From Desulfobacteraceae bacterium (GTDB lineage: Bacteria; Desulfobacterota; Desulfobacteria; Desulfobacterales; Desulfolunaceae), in contig JABXKT010000019.1 in the NCBI GenBank assembly GCA_013619155.1, positions 1 through 33,052 on the forward strand: 33,052 nucleotides of DNA, written 5' to 3'. The notes under the pieces are model-generated. The model ran no database searches and was not told the DNA's origin. It saw nothing but the letters and a program-made list of their open reading frames with translations. The position numbers were made by a program, and so were the translations under genes. This document shows positions 16,724-24,665 of the stretch, piece after piece; position 1 is the stretch's first letter, and each line of letters starts with the position of its first letter.

Positions 16724-17262
16724 GCCTTCTATGGTTAAAGGGACAAAAAACTGAGCCTCCGGCGGCGAGGTGTGCCACCTCGAAAGCAGATTGCATATGC
16801 GCTTCACCCCTCGTGCCTCGGGGAAAATCACATACGCCTTTGATTCTTCGCTTAAACCCAAAGTGGCTTGAGAATAGTTGTTTATCAACCTTTACAAAAG
16901 GTTGGCTCCCGGCAGGGCCAACCGAGGCTAAGCTTTCACCGCACGGTCTCGGTTGGCGAGGTGAGCCACCTCGAAAACAGGGTGCGAATCCACTCTACCC
17001 ATCGTTCCTCGGGTTAGATCACATTTGCCTTGGCTTTTAGATTCACTCAGGATTGTCTTTATAAGACCTGTTTGTCAAACTTTTCAAAAGCTTGGCCCCC
17101 GGCCAGGCCACCGGAGGTAAGCTTTAGCCGCATGGCTTCCGGCGGCCAAGGGCTATGCCCTTCGCATTCACTACAAAAAACGTCTGACAGGCAAGTCAGC
17201 CTGTCAGCGAAAAGTTTTTGAGGCGCTTTTTGAGAAAAAGACCCGGCGGCGGCTTTTTTTTT
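16724..17262 (+). repeat. composite array of three intergenic repeat copies
   Basis: Fills the gap between the two methyltransferase genes. It begins with the end motif GCCTTCTATGGTTAAAG (16724-16740). A type 2 copy follows (GCCTCCGGCGGC, GAGGTGTGCCACCTCGAAAG, long hairpin, AACCTTTACAAAAGGTT, GGCTCCCGGCAGGGCC), then a second type 2 copy from about 16940. A type 3 copy from 17135 comes last: TTCCGGCGGCCAAGGGC, then hairpin CTGACAGGC (17184-17192) with GCCTGTCAG (17199-17207), then TTTTTGAGAAAAAG. The copies meet at a shared GCTTTAGCCGCA-type junction. Confidence 0.8.
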
Positions 17263-17294
17263 AGAATCAAATAACCACAGGAATTTTTATAAAA

Positions 17295-17990
17295 ATGTAT
17301 ACCTGCAAGGCACGTTTTTTCGATACACAGATCCATGCCCCATGGGCATCGGGCCCCTACGGCCCCGAAGAGATGGCAAAGCTGGACCGCCTCTTTTCGG
17401 TGGCTGGCTCTTTAGAGGGGATGACGATTGTCGAACCGGGCTGTGGCACCGGACGACTCACAGAGATCTTGGCCCAGAGAGTCGGACCATTGGGGCGAGT
17501 GATCGCCATGGATATCAGCGGCACCATGGTGGATGCCGCACGGGAGCGGGTGGCAGCCTATGCCCAGGTCACTCTTCACCACGGAACTCTGGAAGCGTAC
17601 CCCCTGCCACCAGGGCAGGTAGATCTGGTGCTTTGCCATCAGGTGTTTCCCCACCTCGAGGCGAAGGAGAGGGCGCTGAGACTCCTTGCGAAAAGCCTCA
17701 AAGAACAGGGGAGGCTCATCATCAGCCACTTCATCCCCCTTCATGTAATTAACGATGTCCATAGAAAGGCGGGCCGTGCGGTGGAAGCCGACAAGATGCC
17801 CTCGGACAGAGAGATGAGGCGATTGTTTATGGATGCTGGATTAAGCATTGATTTTATGAGTGATAATGATGAGAGAGGATATTTTCTATGCGGGAGGCTG
17901 GGAGCCACCGAGACGACCATGCAAGAATCGGATGGGGTAGGGAAAGGAGAGGATGTTTTTGAGAAAAAAAGCGCCGGAGGCAGGCTTTAG
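17295..17990 (+). CDS. class I SAM-dependent methyltransferase
   Basis: A 231-residue methyltransferase with motif I VEPGCGTG (46-53), the acidic MDIS after the second strand, and LVLCHQVFPHL as motif IV. The best-conserved part ends at about residue 200. The last 12 codons and the TAG stop are encoded by a piece of the intergenic repeat family. GTTTTTGAGAAAAAAAGCGC and CGGAGG at 17955-17980 match the 3' end of the type 3 copies near 17240 and 31365. The C-terminal tail is therefore probably foreign to the family. The start at 17295 has AGGA 12 bases upstream. It may act with the neighbouring methyltransferase and metal-complex importer; the substrate is unknown. Confidence 0.82.
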   Translation: MYTCKARFFDTQIHAPWASGPYGPEEMAKLDRLFSVAGSLEGMTIVEPGCGTGRLTEILAQRVGPLGRVIAMDISGTMVDAARERVAAYAQVTLHHGTLEAYPLPPGQVDLVLCHQVFPHLEAKERALRLLAKSLKEQGRLIISHFIPLHVINDVHRKAGRAVEADKMPSDREMRRLFMDAGLSIDFMSDNDERGYFLCGRLGATETTMQESDGVGKGEDVFEKKSAGGRL

Positions 17991-18275
17991 CCGCATTGCC
18001 TTCTATGGTCAAAGTGACCAGAAAAAATGCCTCCGGCGGCCAGGAGATAAATCCCCTGGACCCCACGTGTGTGACTGTAACGGACCGTTGGTCCATTACA
18101 GTCACGATAAAAACTTGTTTGCCAACCTTTTCAAAAGGTTGCCAAACAGACCTTAAATGGTACGCCAGAGTAAAGCCAAAGGCAGGTACGATTTGCCCCA
18201 AGGCACGAGGGGTTAAGCGTATCTGCATCCTGCTTTCGAGGTGGCACACCTCGCCAACTGAGGCATTTTTTTAGA
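17955..18275 (+). repeat. composite intergenic repeat overlapping a gene end
   Basis: Starts inside the methyltransferase gene with a type 3 end and the GCTTTAGCCGCA junction. The end motif GCCTTCTATGGTCAAAG (17998-18014) and GCCTCCGGCGGCC (18029-18041) follow. Next is the hairpin CCAGGAGAT with ATCCCCTGG. The central hairpin is GTGACTGTAACGGACC (18071-18086), loop GTT, GGTCCATTACAGTCAC (18090-18105). A AACCTTTTCAAAAGGTT palindrome comes next. A type 2 long-hairpin part in reverse orientation ends it. Confidence 0.85.
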
Positions 18276-18316
18276 GCTGAATAGTTAGGTTTTTTACCCC
18301 TTAAATGCCCGCTCTA

Positions 18317-19048
18317 TCACTGCTTGATATAGGAACGGTAGAGATTTTCAAACCAGAATCCTTTGGGGAAAAGGTGGAGGGAGGCAAAACTTCTGGGAGA
18401 GAAATAGGTGCGCACGAAGGGTGTATAATCCGGGGCGGCCATAAAGAGAATGATGGTGGCGACATAGACGGTGACGGTGGACTTTATATCCCGGGCCACA
18501 CCAAATTTAAAGGCCGTACCACACGAGCGTTTGGGTGCCCCTTTAAAAAGATTGAGGCTGACGATCTCGTCGAGTATGAGGTGGACAATAAATCCGCCAA
18601 AGACGAAGAATCCGGCCATCCAGACGGTCTCCTTGGGAAAATTAAAGAACCGGTAGAGAACAATGGTGGTGAAGAACCAGAAGAAGAAGCTTGCCGGAAC
18701 CGAGTGGATGATACCGCGATGAACGGTGATCCGTGTAAACATGGAGAAGAAGACAAATTTTACCACCAGAAAACTGCCCAGCCAGATGGCGAAGAGCTCG
18801 ATGGCAGAGCTGTCCGCCCCTTGATGAAACAAGACGAGAAAAGAGATCACCGTGGCGATGAAGGTAAAGAGGAGCCGCACGGGAACGGAGCTGTCCGAAT
18901 CGATATCGGGCAGAAGCCCCCCGATCACTCCCATGATAAAAAAGAGCATCACCTCGTTGGGGGTGGCAAGGGAGGCGGCGAGCAAAAAAGTGGCGGCTGC
19001 ACTGCTGCAGATACTCGATACGGTAAGATGGGTTTTAAAGTCCGCCAC
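18317..19048 (-). CDS. YdjM/DUF457-like membrane-bound metal-dependent hydrolase
   Basis: A 243-residue integral membrane protein with five or so helices. The conserved polar motifs of the YdjM-type inner-membrane hydrolase family are LLPDIDSDSS (45-54), HRGIIHS (110-116) and HLILDE (156-161). These Asp and His residues are thought to bind metal. In E. coli a member is SOS-induced, but no LexA box is evident here. I chose the GTG at 19048 because AAGGA lies 8 bases upstream and relatives begin MADFKTHL-like; an ATG 21 bases upstream lacks a ribosome site. It follows the branched-chain amino acid carrier gene by 139 bases in the same direction. Confidence 0.78.
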   Translation of the reverse strand: MADFKTHLTVSSICSSAAATFLLAASLATPNEVMLFFIMGVIGGLLPDIDSDSSVPVRLLFTFIATVISFLVLFHQGADSSAIELFAIWLGSFLVVKFVFFSMFTRITVHRGIIHSVPASFFFWFFTTIVLYRFFNFPKETVWMAGFFVFGGFIVHLILDEIVSLNLFKGAPKRSCGTAFKFGVARDIKSTVTVYVATIILFMAAPDYTPFVRTYFSPRSFASLHLFPKGFWFENLYRSYIKQ

Positions 19049-19187
19049 GATTGTTGTCCTTATAGCCATCACAAAAAGGTCATGTTTATTTTTCCTTATA
19101 CATCATCAATGTACTATTTATATCACCCAATGGGCCATAATTGGCCAGTAAAAAAGTTTTTTAACTATAGAAAAAGGCCCCCATTCA

Positions 19188-20498
19188 TCATGATTTCGGG
19201 CATGTTTCCTTTAACTCACTCTGTTTTTTTGAAATGCTGATGCACTCTAAAATGACTGCACACGAGATAGAAGGAAGAATCCAGGCAAAACCGGAGTCGG
19301 AAAAGGGAAGCCGGGCGATAAGTTCCCCTGTGACACCGGTGCCAATCTTTAAAAAAGCGAGGGCATCGAAGAGACTCACCACCAGGGTGCCGCCCACGGC
19401 CCCTTTAAAGGCTGCCGATCCCAATTTATCTCCCAAAAGGGTAAGCACGATAAGAACGATGACGATGGGATAGGCGATGATGAGAAGGGGCACGGAGAAG
19501 GTGACGATCTTTTCGACCCCAGATACCGAGATGAGGATACTGAAGAGAACGGTGGCAATCACAACGAACTCATATTTCAGTTTTCCATGGGTCAACTCCT
19601 CAAACCAGGTCCCCACCACGGCGGTCAGGCCAATGGCCGTGGTTAAGCAGGCGGCAGAGACGGCCAGACACATGGCCCCTTGCCCCGCCGCTCCGAAAAT
19701 CGTGTTGGTAATGGTGACGATGAGCTCTGCCTTGGTGATCCCTTTTTCGAAGAGTCCGCTGGAAGTGGCCCCGATATAGAGAAGCCCCCCATAGACAACC
19801 ATCAGGGCCGTTCCGGCCAAAAATCCCGCCTTGCATGTTACCCGGATCTGTTCTTTGGCGCTCTTATACCCTTTGGCCACCAGGGAGGAGAGGATGAGCC
19901 CGGCAAAGAGAATGGAGGCCAGGGCATCCATGGTCTGATACCCTTCAATAAATCCACGGGATAAGGGCTGGCTAAATGCTGTACCGATGGGGGTTCCCAA
20001 GGGGGCGGCCACGCCTTTAACGATGATCATGCCGATGATCAAAAGGAGGGCCGGGGTGAGGTATTTGCCGATTTTATCCACGATGCTCGATGGCTTTAAG
20101 ACAAAAAAGAGGGTGATGGCAAAGAAGAGGATGGAGGTGGTCACGGGGGCCACACCCGGAAAGAGGGGTTTGATCCCGATCTCGAAGACGGTGGCTCCGG
20201 TGCGGGGGATGGCAAGAAAAGGGCCGATGGCCAGGACAATAGCGGTGCCCATGATCTTGGCAAACTTAGGACTCACCTTGCCGGCAAAGCGATCGAGGGA
20301 CCCTTCGGCCTTGGCAAGGGCCGCAACCCCTAGAATCGGCAGACCCACGCCCGTGATAAAGAACCCCAACATGCAGAGAAACCAAGCATCTCCGGCAAGA
20401 AATCCCAAGGCCGGGGGAAAGATGAGGTTTCCCGCCCCAAAAAACATGGCAAACAGGGCGGCCCCTGCAATCATTATATCTTTACGCTCTTTATCCAA
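19188..20498 (-). CDS. brnQ: branched-chain amino acid cation symporter, BrnQ/LivS family
   Basis: A 436-residue inner-membrane carrier for leucine, isoleucine and valine, driven by sodium or protons. About 12 helices are visible. The N-terminus contains GAALFAMFFGAGNLIFPPAL, highly typical of the LivCS/BrnQ family, and FLAIPRTGATVFEIG follows in the fourth helix. The start is a TTG at 20498 with AGGAG 7 bases upstream; the next ATG is eight codons later and has no such site. Length matches the family. It is preceded by an AT-rich leader of about 250 bases (20510-20760). Confidence 0.92.
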   Translation of the reverse strand: MDKERKDIMIAGAALFAMFFGAGNLIFPPALGFLAGDAWFLCMLGFFITGVGLPILGVAALAKAEGSLDRFAGKVSPKFAKIMGTAIVLAIGPFLAIPRTGATVFEIGIKPLFPGVAPVTTSILFFAITLFFVLKPSSIVDKIGKYLTPALLLIIGMIIVKGVAAPLGTPIGTAFSQPLSRGFIEGYQTMDALASILFAGLILSSLVAKGYKSAKEQIRVTCKAGFLAGTALMVVYGGLLYIGATSSGLFEKGITKAELIVTITNTIFGAAGQGAMCLAVSAACLTTAIGLTAVVGTWFEELTHGKLKYEFVVIATVLFSILISVSGVEKIVTFSVPLLIIAYPIVIVLIVLTLLGDKLGSAAFKGAVGGTLVVSLFDALAFLKIGTGVTGELIARLPFSDSGFAWILPSISCAVILECISISKKQSELKETCPKS

Positions 20499-20950
20499 AC
20501 GATATCTCCTTCACCCAGAGTGTTGTGTGCTGTTTTTCTTGGATCCATCATTGTGAAATGGATCGTCTAAATGGTGACGGCGGACGGTACCATATTTTTG
20601 GCTGTAATTACAGGGATACTCCCCTTGTAAAAAAAACGTGTATTTACAAGATAATACAAATAAAAGCCGAGAAATATCGGGGATATTAATATTGGGCCGG
20701 AATATTTTTATCATTTGTAAAATAAAAACCAATTTTGGTTTTCTATTTTGAACCCTCCCCCCTCGTTTTCCCCTGAATGGGGGGCAAAAAAGCAAAGGGG
20801 TGTATCGTCATTAAAAGGCCTGCCCGCATCGTCACAGGCAAGGGGGTCGTCATAATAAAATCTGATGCCCCCTTATTCTCAGCCATCACTGTGGTCATCA
20901 CGACATGATGCGTTTATACATCCTCTCCTGATAACTATTTAAGTTTGTAA
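20499..20950 (-). promoter_or_regulatory. AT-rich leader region of the BrnQ-type gene
   Basis: No gene is seen. A hairpin-like pair, CTTGTAAA (20627-20634) with TTTACAAG, lies about 130 bases before the brnQ-type start. The stretch 20580-20760 is markedly AT-rich, as is usual for promoter DNA in this window. I could not place hexamers or a known leader motif with confidence. Confidence 0.3.
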
Positions 20951-20959
20951 TAAAAAAAA

Positions 20960-21067
20960 GCCTCCAGCGGCCAAGGACTGTGCCCTTGGAACCCAGGTTC
21001 GGGAATGCTGTTGCGGTAATCTAAAAAATTTTTGCGAAGCTTTTCAAAAAGCGACCCGCCGGAGGCC
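20960..21067 (+). repeat. intergenic repeat, type 3 copy
   Basis: Begins GCCTCCAGCGGCC (20960-20972) with the small hairpin CCAAGG (20971-20976) and CCTTGG around ACTGTGC. It ends with GCTTTTCAAAAAGCGACCCG and CCGGAGGCC, the inverse of its start. It lies in the gap between the two minus-strand transporter genes. The middle hairpin is poorly preserved here. Confidence 0.75.
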
Positions 21068-21131
21068 TATATTTTGTTTTCGGATGGGCTCGTTTACCGC
21101 AAACGCAGCTGTAAAAGGATGATAATCCAGT

Positions 21132-21174
21132 AATAAAAAAGCGCCCGTGGCAATGCCACGGGCGCTTTTTTATT
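21132..21174. terminator. bidirectional Rho-independent terminator
   Basis: GCGCCCGTGGC (21141-21151) pairs perfectly with GCCACGGGCGC (21155-21165) around AAT. It is flanked by AATAAAAAA on one side and TTTTTTATT on the other, so it works in both directions. It lies about 70 bases past the stop of the sodium symporter gene on the minus strand. Confidence 0.9.
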
Positions 21175-21244
21175 ATGATGTTCTCTCTCTCTTTAGAGGT
21201 CTTCTATAAAAGAAGATTCTGATATTTAAAAGAGACGCTGAAAC

Positions 21245-22627
21245 CTACCCCTTAAATTTATCGATGTAGCCTCCGATGAAGACCACCAAGATGATAATAG
21301 GCAGGATATATGTGACAAAAAATTTGGTTTTCACCGGATAGCGAAGCCCCTTGCCCTCATTGGCCTCCCGAACAAAATTGTCCCATCCCCAGCCCATCTT
21401 ATAGCTGCAGAAGAAGGCAAAGACGAGGGAACCGATGGGCAAAAGGTTGTTGCCCACGATAAAATCTTCCAGATCGATGATGCCCGTACCCGGACCCAGG
21501 GGCTGAATGTCGCTTAAGAGATTAAAACCCAGGGCACAGGGAAGGGAGAGGCCAAAGAGAACGAAACCGTTGATGATGGCGGCCTTTTTTCGGTCCCATC
21601 CCCACTGCTCCATGGTAAAGGCCATGATGTTTTCGAAGACGGCAATAACCGTGGACATGGCGGCAAAGCTTAAGAAGAGAAAGAAGAGAGAGCCCCAGAT
21701 GCGCCCTCCGCCCATGGCGTTGAAGATGTTTGGCAGGGTGACAAAGATAAGCCCGGGACCGGACCCTGCGTCCACATTAAAGGCGAAACAGGCGGGAAAG
21801 ATAATGAGACCCGAGAGGATGGCCACGAAGGTATCGAGGCCGATAATGCTTAGGGACTCTCCCGTTAAGGAGCGCTCTTTGCCGATATAACTCCCAAAGA
21901 TGGCCATGCTGCCGATGCCGAGACTCAAGGTGAAGAATGCCTGGCCCATGGCCGCATAGATTGTCTCCCAGAGGCCCGTCTCCATGAGACGGCCGAAGTC
22001 GGGCATGAGGTAGAAGGAGAGCCCCGCCGAGGCGCCGGGCAGGGAGACCGACTTGACCACCAAAACAATGAGAATCACAAAAAGAGAGGACATCATCCAT
22101 TTTGTGATCTTCTCCACCCCTTTCTCCAGACCCATAGAGCAGGTGAAGAACCCGAGAAAGACGGTAAGGCCCATCCAGGCGATGAGGGTCGAGGGGCTCT
22201 TTAAGAGCTCGCCGAAGAAACTCCCCACCTCATTGGGGGTGAGACCGGCCAGCCCCCCCGTCAGAGTGTGGTAAAAATAGGCCAGCATCCAACCGGCCAC
22301 AGTGGTATAGAACATCATGAGCAACAAGTTTCCCAGCATGGCAACATATCCATAAAGATGCCATTTACTCCCCTCGGGCTGAAGATTTTTAAGGGCCCCA
22401 GCAATATTTTGTTTTCCAGCCCGGCCGATGGAGAACTCCATCACCATAATGGGAAGACCGAGGATGAAGAGGAAGAGGAGGTAGATCATCACAAAGGCGG
22501 CCCCCCCGTACTTTCCTGCGATAAAGGGAAAACGCCACACATTTCCGAGGCCGATGGCACACCCGGCTGAAATAAAAAGAAAACCCAAGCGGCTTCCAAG
22601 CTGCTCTCTTTGATTGGCTAAACTCAC
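21245..22627 (-). CDS. sodium-dependent transporter, NSS/SNF family
   Basis: A 460-residue inner-membrane symporter of the neurotransmitter:sodium symporter family, probably importing an amino acid with sodium. The first helix carries SAGCAIGLGNVWRFPFIAGK, the LeuT-like signature that lines the sodium and substrate sites. EFSIGRAGKQN follows in the second loop, and about eleven helices can be traced. The start is a GTG at 22627 with AAGGAG 6 bases upstream. A strong bidirectional terminator ends the unit. The substrate cannot be deduced, and no small MetS-like subunit gene lies next to it. Confidence 0.9.
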   Translation of the reverse strand: MSLANQREQLGSRLGFLFISAGCAIGLGNVWRFPFIAGKYGGAAFVMIYLLFLFILGLPIMVMEFSIGRAGKQNIAGALKNLQPEGSKWHLYGYVAMLGNLLLMMFYTTVAGWMLAYFYHTLTGGLAGLTPNEVGSFFGELLKSPSTLIAWMGLTVFLGFFTCSMGLEKGVEKITKWMMSSLFVILIVLVVKSVSLPGASAGLSFYLMPDFGRLMETGLWETIYAAMGQAFFTLSLGIGSMAIFGSYIGKERSLTGESLSIIGLDTFVAILSGLIIFPACFAFNVDAGSGPGLIFVTLPNIFNAMGGGRIWGSLFFLFLSFAAMSTVIAVFENIMAFTMEQWGWDRKKAAIINGFVLFGLSLPCALGFNLLSDIQPLGPGTGIIDLEDFIVGNNLLPIGSLVFAFFCSYKMGWGWDNFVREANEGKGLRYPVKTKFFVTYILPIIILVVFIGGYIDKFKG

Positions 22628-23075
22628 GAAAGACTCCTTCGTTGGTGGATATGCGTTGAAAAAATACGTGTATTGTCTCTATTTTGCGCCTATTTTTCTT
22701 CTCGCCGTCTCGCGCCATTGGAGAAATGGTGTATTATACATCGCCCATTAATGGGGCGATTGATTCTGTTTATAGTAACGCAGATGGTTTTTTTTATCCA
22801 GTATTTCACATCCTGTACGATACCTTCTCGTCCAGGTTTAATGGGAATCATTGTCCTTCACTTAAAAGGCACGCCCGAATCGAAATTGAGGAAAAATCAG
22901 CCCCTTCTCCTCGGGCATGGGGCACTCTGCTAAGAAAAATCTCTCGAGGAAATGGGTCAGAGCTGATATATAATCGAATTGTCGGCATCGGGTGCCGACT
23001 TCGATATCAATTGAGACACTATGGCCAACGCCTCTTTATATGGGACGTCTATGGCTTTTAAGGATTAAGGACAAA
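22628..23075. promoter_or_regulatory. divergent promoter region with two hairpins
   Basis: Separates the sodium symporter (minus) and the CvfB-like gene (plus). ATCGCCC and GGGCGAT form a near palindrome around ATTAAT at 22740-22760, close enough to the symporter start to be an operator. A 7-bp hairpin, GTCGGCA (22981-22987) with TGCCGAC (22993-22999) and outer TCGAA/TTCGA pairs, sits about 80 bases before the CvfB-like start, probably in its leader. No gene is seen. Confidence 0.4.
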
Positions 23076-23918
23076 ATGCTCAAGATTGGCCAAATGAACA
23101 CCCTCATCGCCGAACGTGCCATGGAATTCGGCCTCTACCTTCACCCCATAGATGAGATGGATGATGAGGTACTTCTCCCCAATAAATATGTACCGCCAGG
23201 GTTTCGACTGGGCGAAAGTATCGATGTCTTCGTCTACACCGATTCGGAAGACCGGCCCGTGGCCACGACCCTGACCCCCACAGCCATGGTGGGTGATTTT
23301 GCTCTGTTGACCGTCAAAGATGTCAACGACTTCGGAACCTTCTTCGACTGGGGCCTCGAAAAGGATCTCCTCGTACCCAAAAGCGAGCAGCAGCATCCCA
23401 TGGCCGTCGGGGAGGAGTATGTGGTCTACCTGAGTCTCGATGAAGAGACCGAACGGGTCTTCGGCTCCACCCGTCTGGGGCGTCACTGTTCCAAAGTCTC
23501 CACGGGGCAGGATGAGGGACAAGAGGTCTCTCTTATCATCTACGGCATCACCAAGCTTAGTATCCAGGCCGTTATTGATGATCAGTGCCTGGGCATTCTC
23601 TACCGGAATGAGGTCTTTTCAAAACTGGCCATCGGGGATCGTCTCACCGGTTATATCTCCCGTATCCGTGAGGATGGCAAGATCGATCTGACCCTTAAGA
23701 AGCCGGGCTACCGCTCCGTGGCAGACTCCACCGAGCGCGTACTGGAGATCCTCACCCAGGCCGGTGGCTTCGTGGCCTGCCACGACAAGAGCTCACCCGA
23801 AGATATCAAACGGATATTTTCCATGAGTAAGAAAGAGTTCAAACGCACCGTGGGCGGTCTCTATAAAAATGGACAACTCGAGATGGACCCGAAGGGGATT
23901 CGTTTAAAAGAGGCGTAG
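23076..23918 (+). CDS. CvfB/YitL-like S1 RNA-binding protein
   Basis: A 280-residue cytoplasmic protein with tandem S1-type OB folds and a C-terminal winged helix, the CvfB/YitL layout. Residues about 1-65 form the first fold (MLKIGQMNTLIAERAMEFGL start). Residues 70-130 carry VKDVNDFGTFFDWGLEKDLL, a clear S1 signature. ISRIREDGKIDLTLK near 205 marks another S1 fold. The tail SMSKKEFKRTVGGLYKNGQ is the winged helix. Relatives bind RNA and affect virulence or stress genes. AAGGA lies 4 bases before the ATG at 23076; the open frame upstream is leader hairpin sequence. Confidence 0.88.
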   Translation: MLKIGQMNTLIAERAMEFGLYLHPIDEMDDEVLLPNKYVPPGFRLGESIDVFVYTDSEDRPVATTLTPTAMVGDFALLTVKDVNDFGTFFDWGLEKDLLVPKSEQQHPMAVGEEYVVYLSLDEETERVFGSTRLGRHCSKVSTGQDEGQEVSLIIYGITKLSIQAVIDDQCLGILYRNEVFSKLAIGDRLTGYISRIREDGKIDLTLKKPGYRSVADSTERVLEILTQAGGFVACHDKSSPEDIKRIFSMSKKEFKRTVGGLYKNGQLEMDPKGIRLKEA

Positions 23919-24008
23919 GCTTGAAGATTCGAGAAAAATTGCACCTCAGCTATATGTGCTAAAGGCCCTTATTTTCATTCAGATACAGGGCGGTAGTTAC
24001 TAAAAAAA

Positions 24009-24135
24009 GCCTCCGGCGGCCAAGGACGAAGCCCTTGGAACCCAGATTAGCGAAGGCATCAGTGCCAAAGGCACTGATGCCTTCGCTAAAAAAGTACCGA
24101 TTCATATCAAAAAAAGCCTTCTATGGTTATTCGAT
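24009..24135 (+). repeat. intergenic repeat with perfect 20-bp hairpin
   Basis: GCCTCCGGCGGCC (24009-24021) and the small CCAAGG/CCTTGG hairpin lead into a perfect hairpin. TTAGCGAAGGCATCAGTGCC (24047-24066) and its full inverse (24070-24089) flank the loop AAA. GCCTTCTATGGTTATTCG (24117-24134) is an end motif in forward orientation, so another truncated copy may start there. The hairpin occupies the slot that holds 16-bp hairpins of different sequence in type 1 copies. Confidence 0.85.
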
Positions 24136-24373
24136 AGACGATCGCCTCTGTCATTATAAAGTGGCCAGAGGCCGATGTTTATCTGAAACCATCCTTAAAA
24201 TTCAAATGATGGATGTGCTCTCTGCATCGTACCCACCTTTAAGACAAAATTCGATTACAAATAATGATAGACGAACTATTGATGGCTCTTTCCTGCGTTA
24301 CCCATTTTAGATGGAAAGGAGCCCTATTGTCACGCCTTGCTTCATCAAATCGGGGCAAATGCTCGATACACAG

Positions 24374-24643
24374 ATATTTCGATTTAAACGAAGAATCAAA
24401 AGCGTATATGCTACATGCTTTCGAGGTGTTTTTGCCTAAGTGGCTTCGCCACCCTCGCCGCCGGAGGCCGTGCCGTGATCGTATAGCCTCGGTTGGCCCT
24501 GCCTTGAAAAGCTTGCCAAACAAACTTTTACTGTAACGGGGACGGATCTTTGCTCCGTCTTCGTTACAAATCTGGGGTCCAGGGGATTTATCTCCTGGCC
24601 GCCGGAGGCTCAGTTTCTCACGCCCACTTTAGCCATAGAAGGC
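24374..24643 (-). repeat. intergenic repeat, composite type 2 plus type 1 copy
   Basis: Reverse orientation. A type 2 remnant (TTTAAACGAAGAATC, CTTTCGAGGTG, GCCGCCGGAGGCC) is followed by GGTTGGCCCTGCC and the central hairpin. That hairpin is TGTAACGGGGACGGA (24532-24546) with TCCGTCTTCGTTACA (24554-24568), two wobbles. GGGGTCCAGGGGATTTATCT, CCTGGCCGCCGGAGGC and the end motif CACTTTAGCCATAGAAGGC follow. It ends 23 bases before the MFS gene stop. Confidence 0.8.
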
Positions 24644-24665
24644 CATTTTTTGGGCTTTTTTTGTT

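Noticed and set aside
16724..17262. CRISPR-like array
   Set aside because: Units are unequal, internally palindromic and without regular spacers.
24035..24310. 91-codon frame after the CvfB-like gene
   Set aside because: It begins inside a perfect hairpin of a repeat copy and shows no domain.
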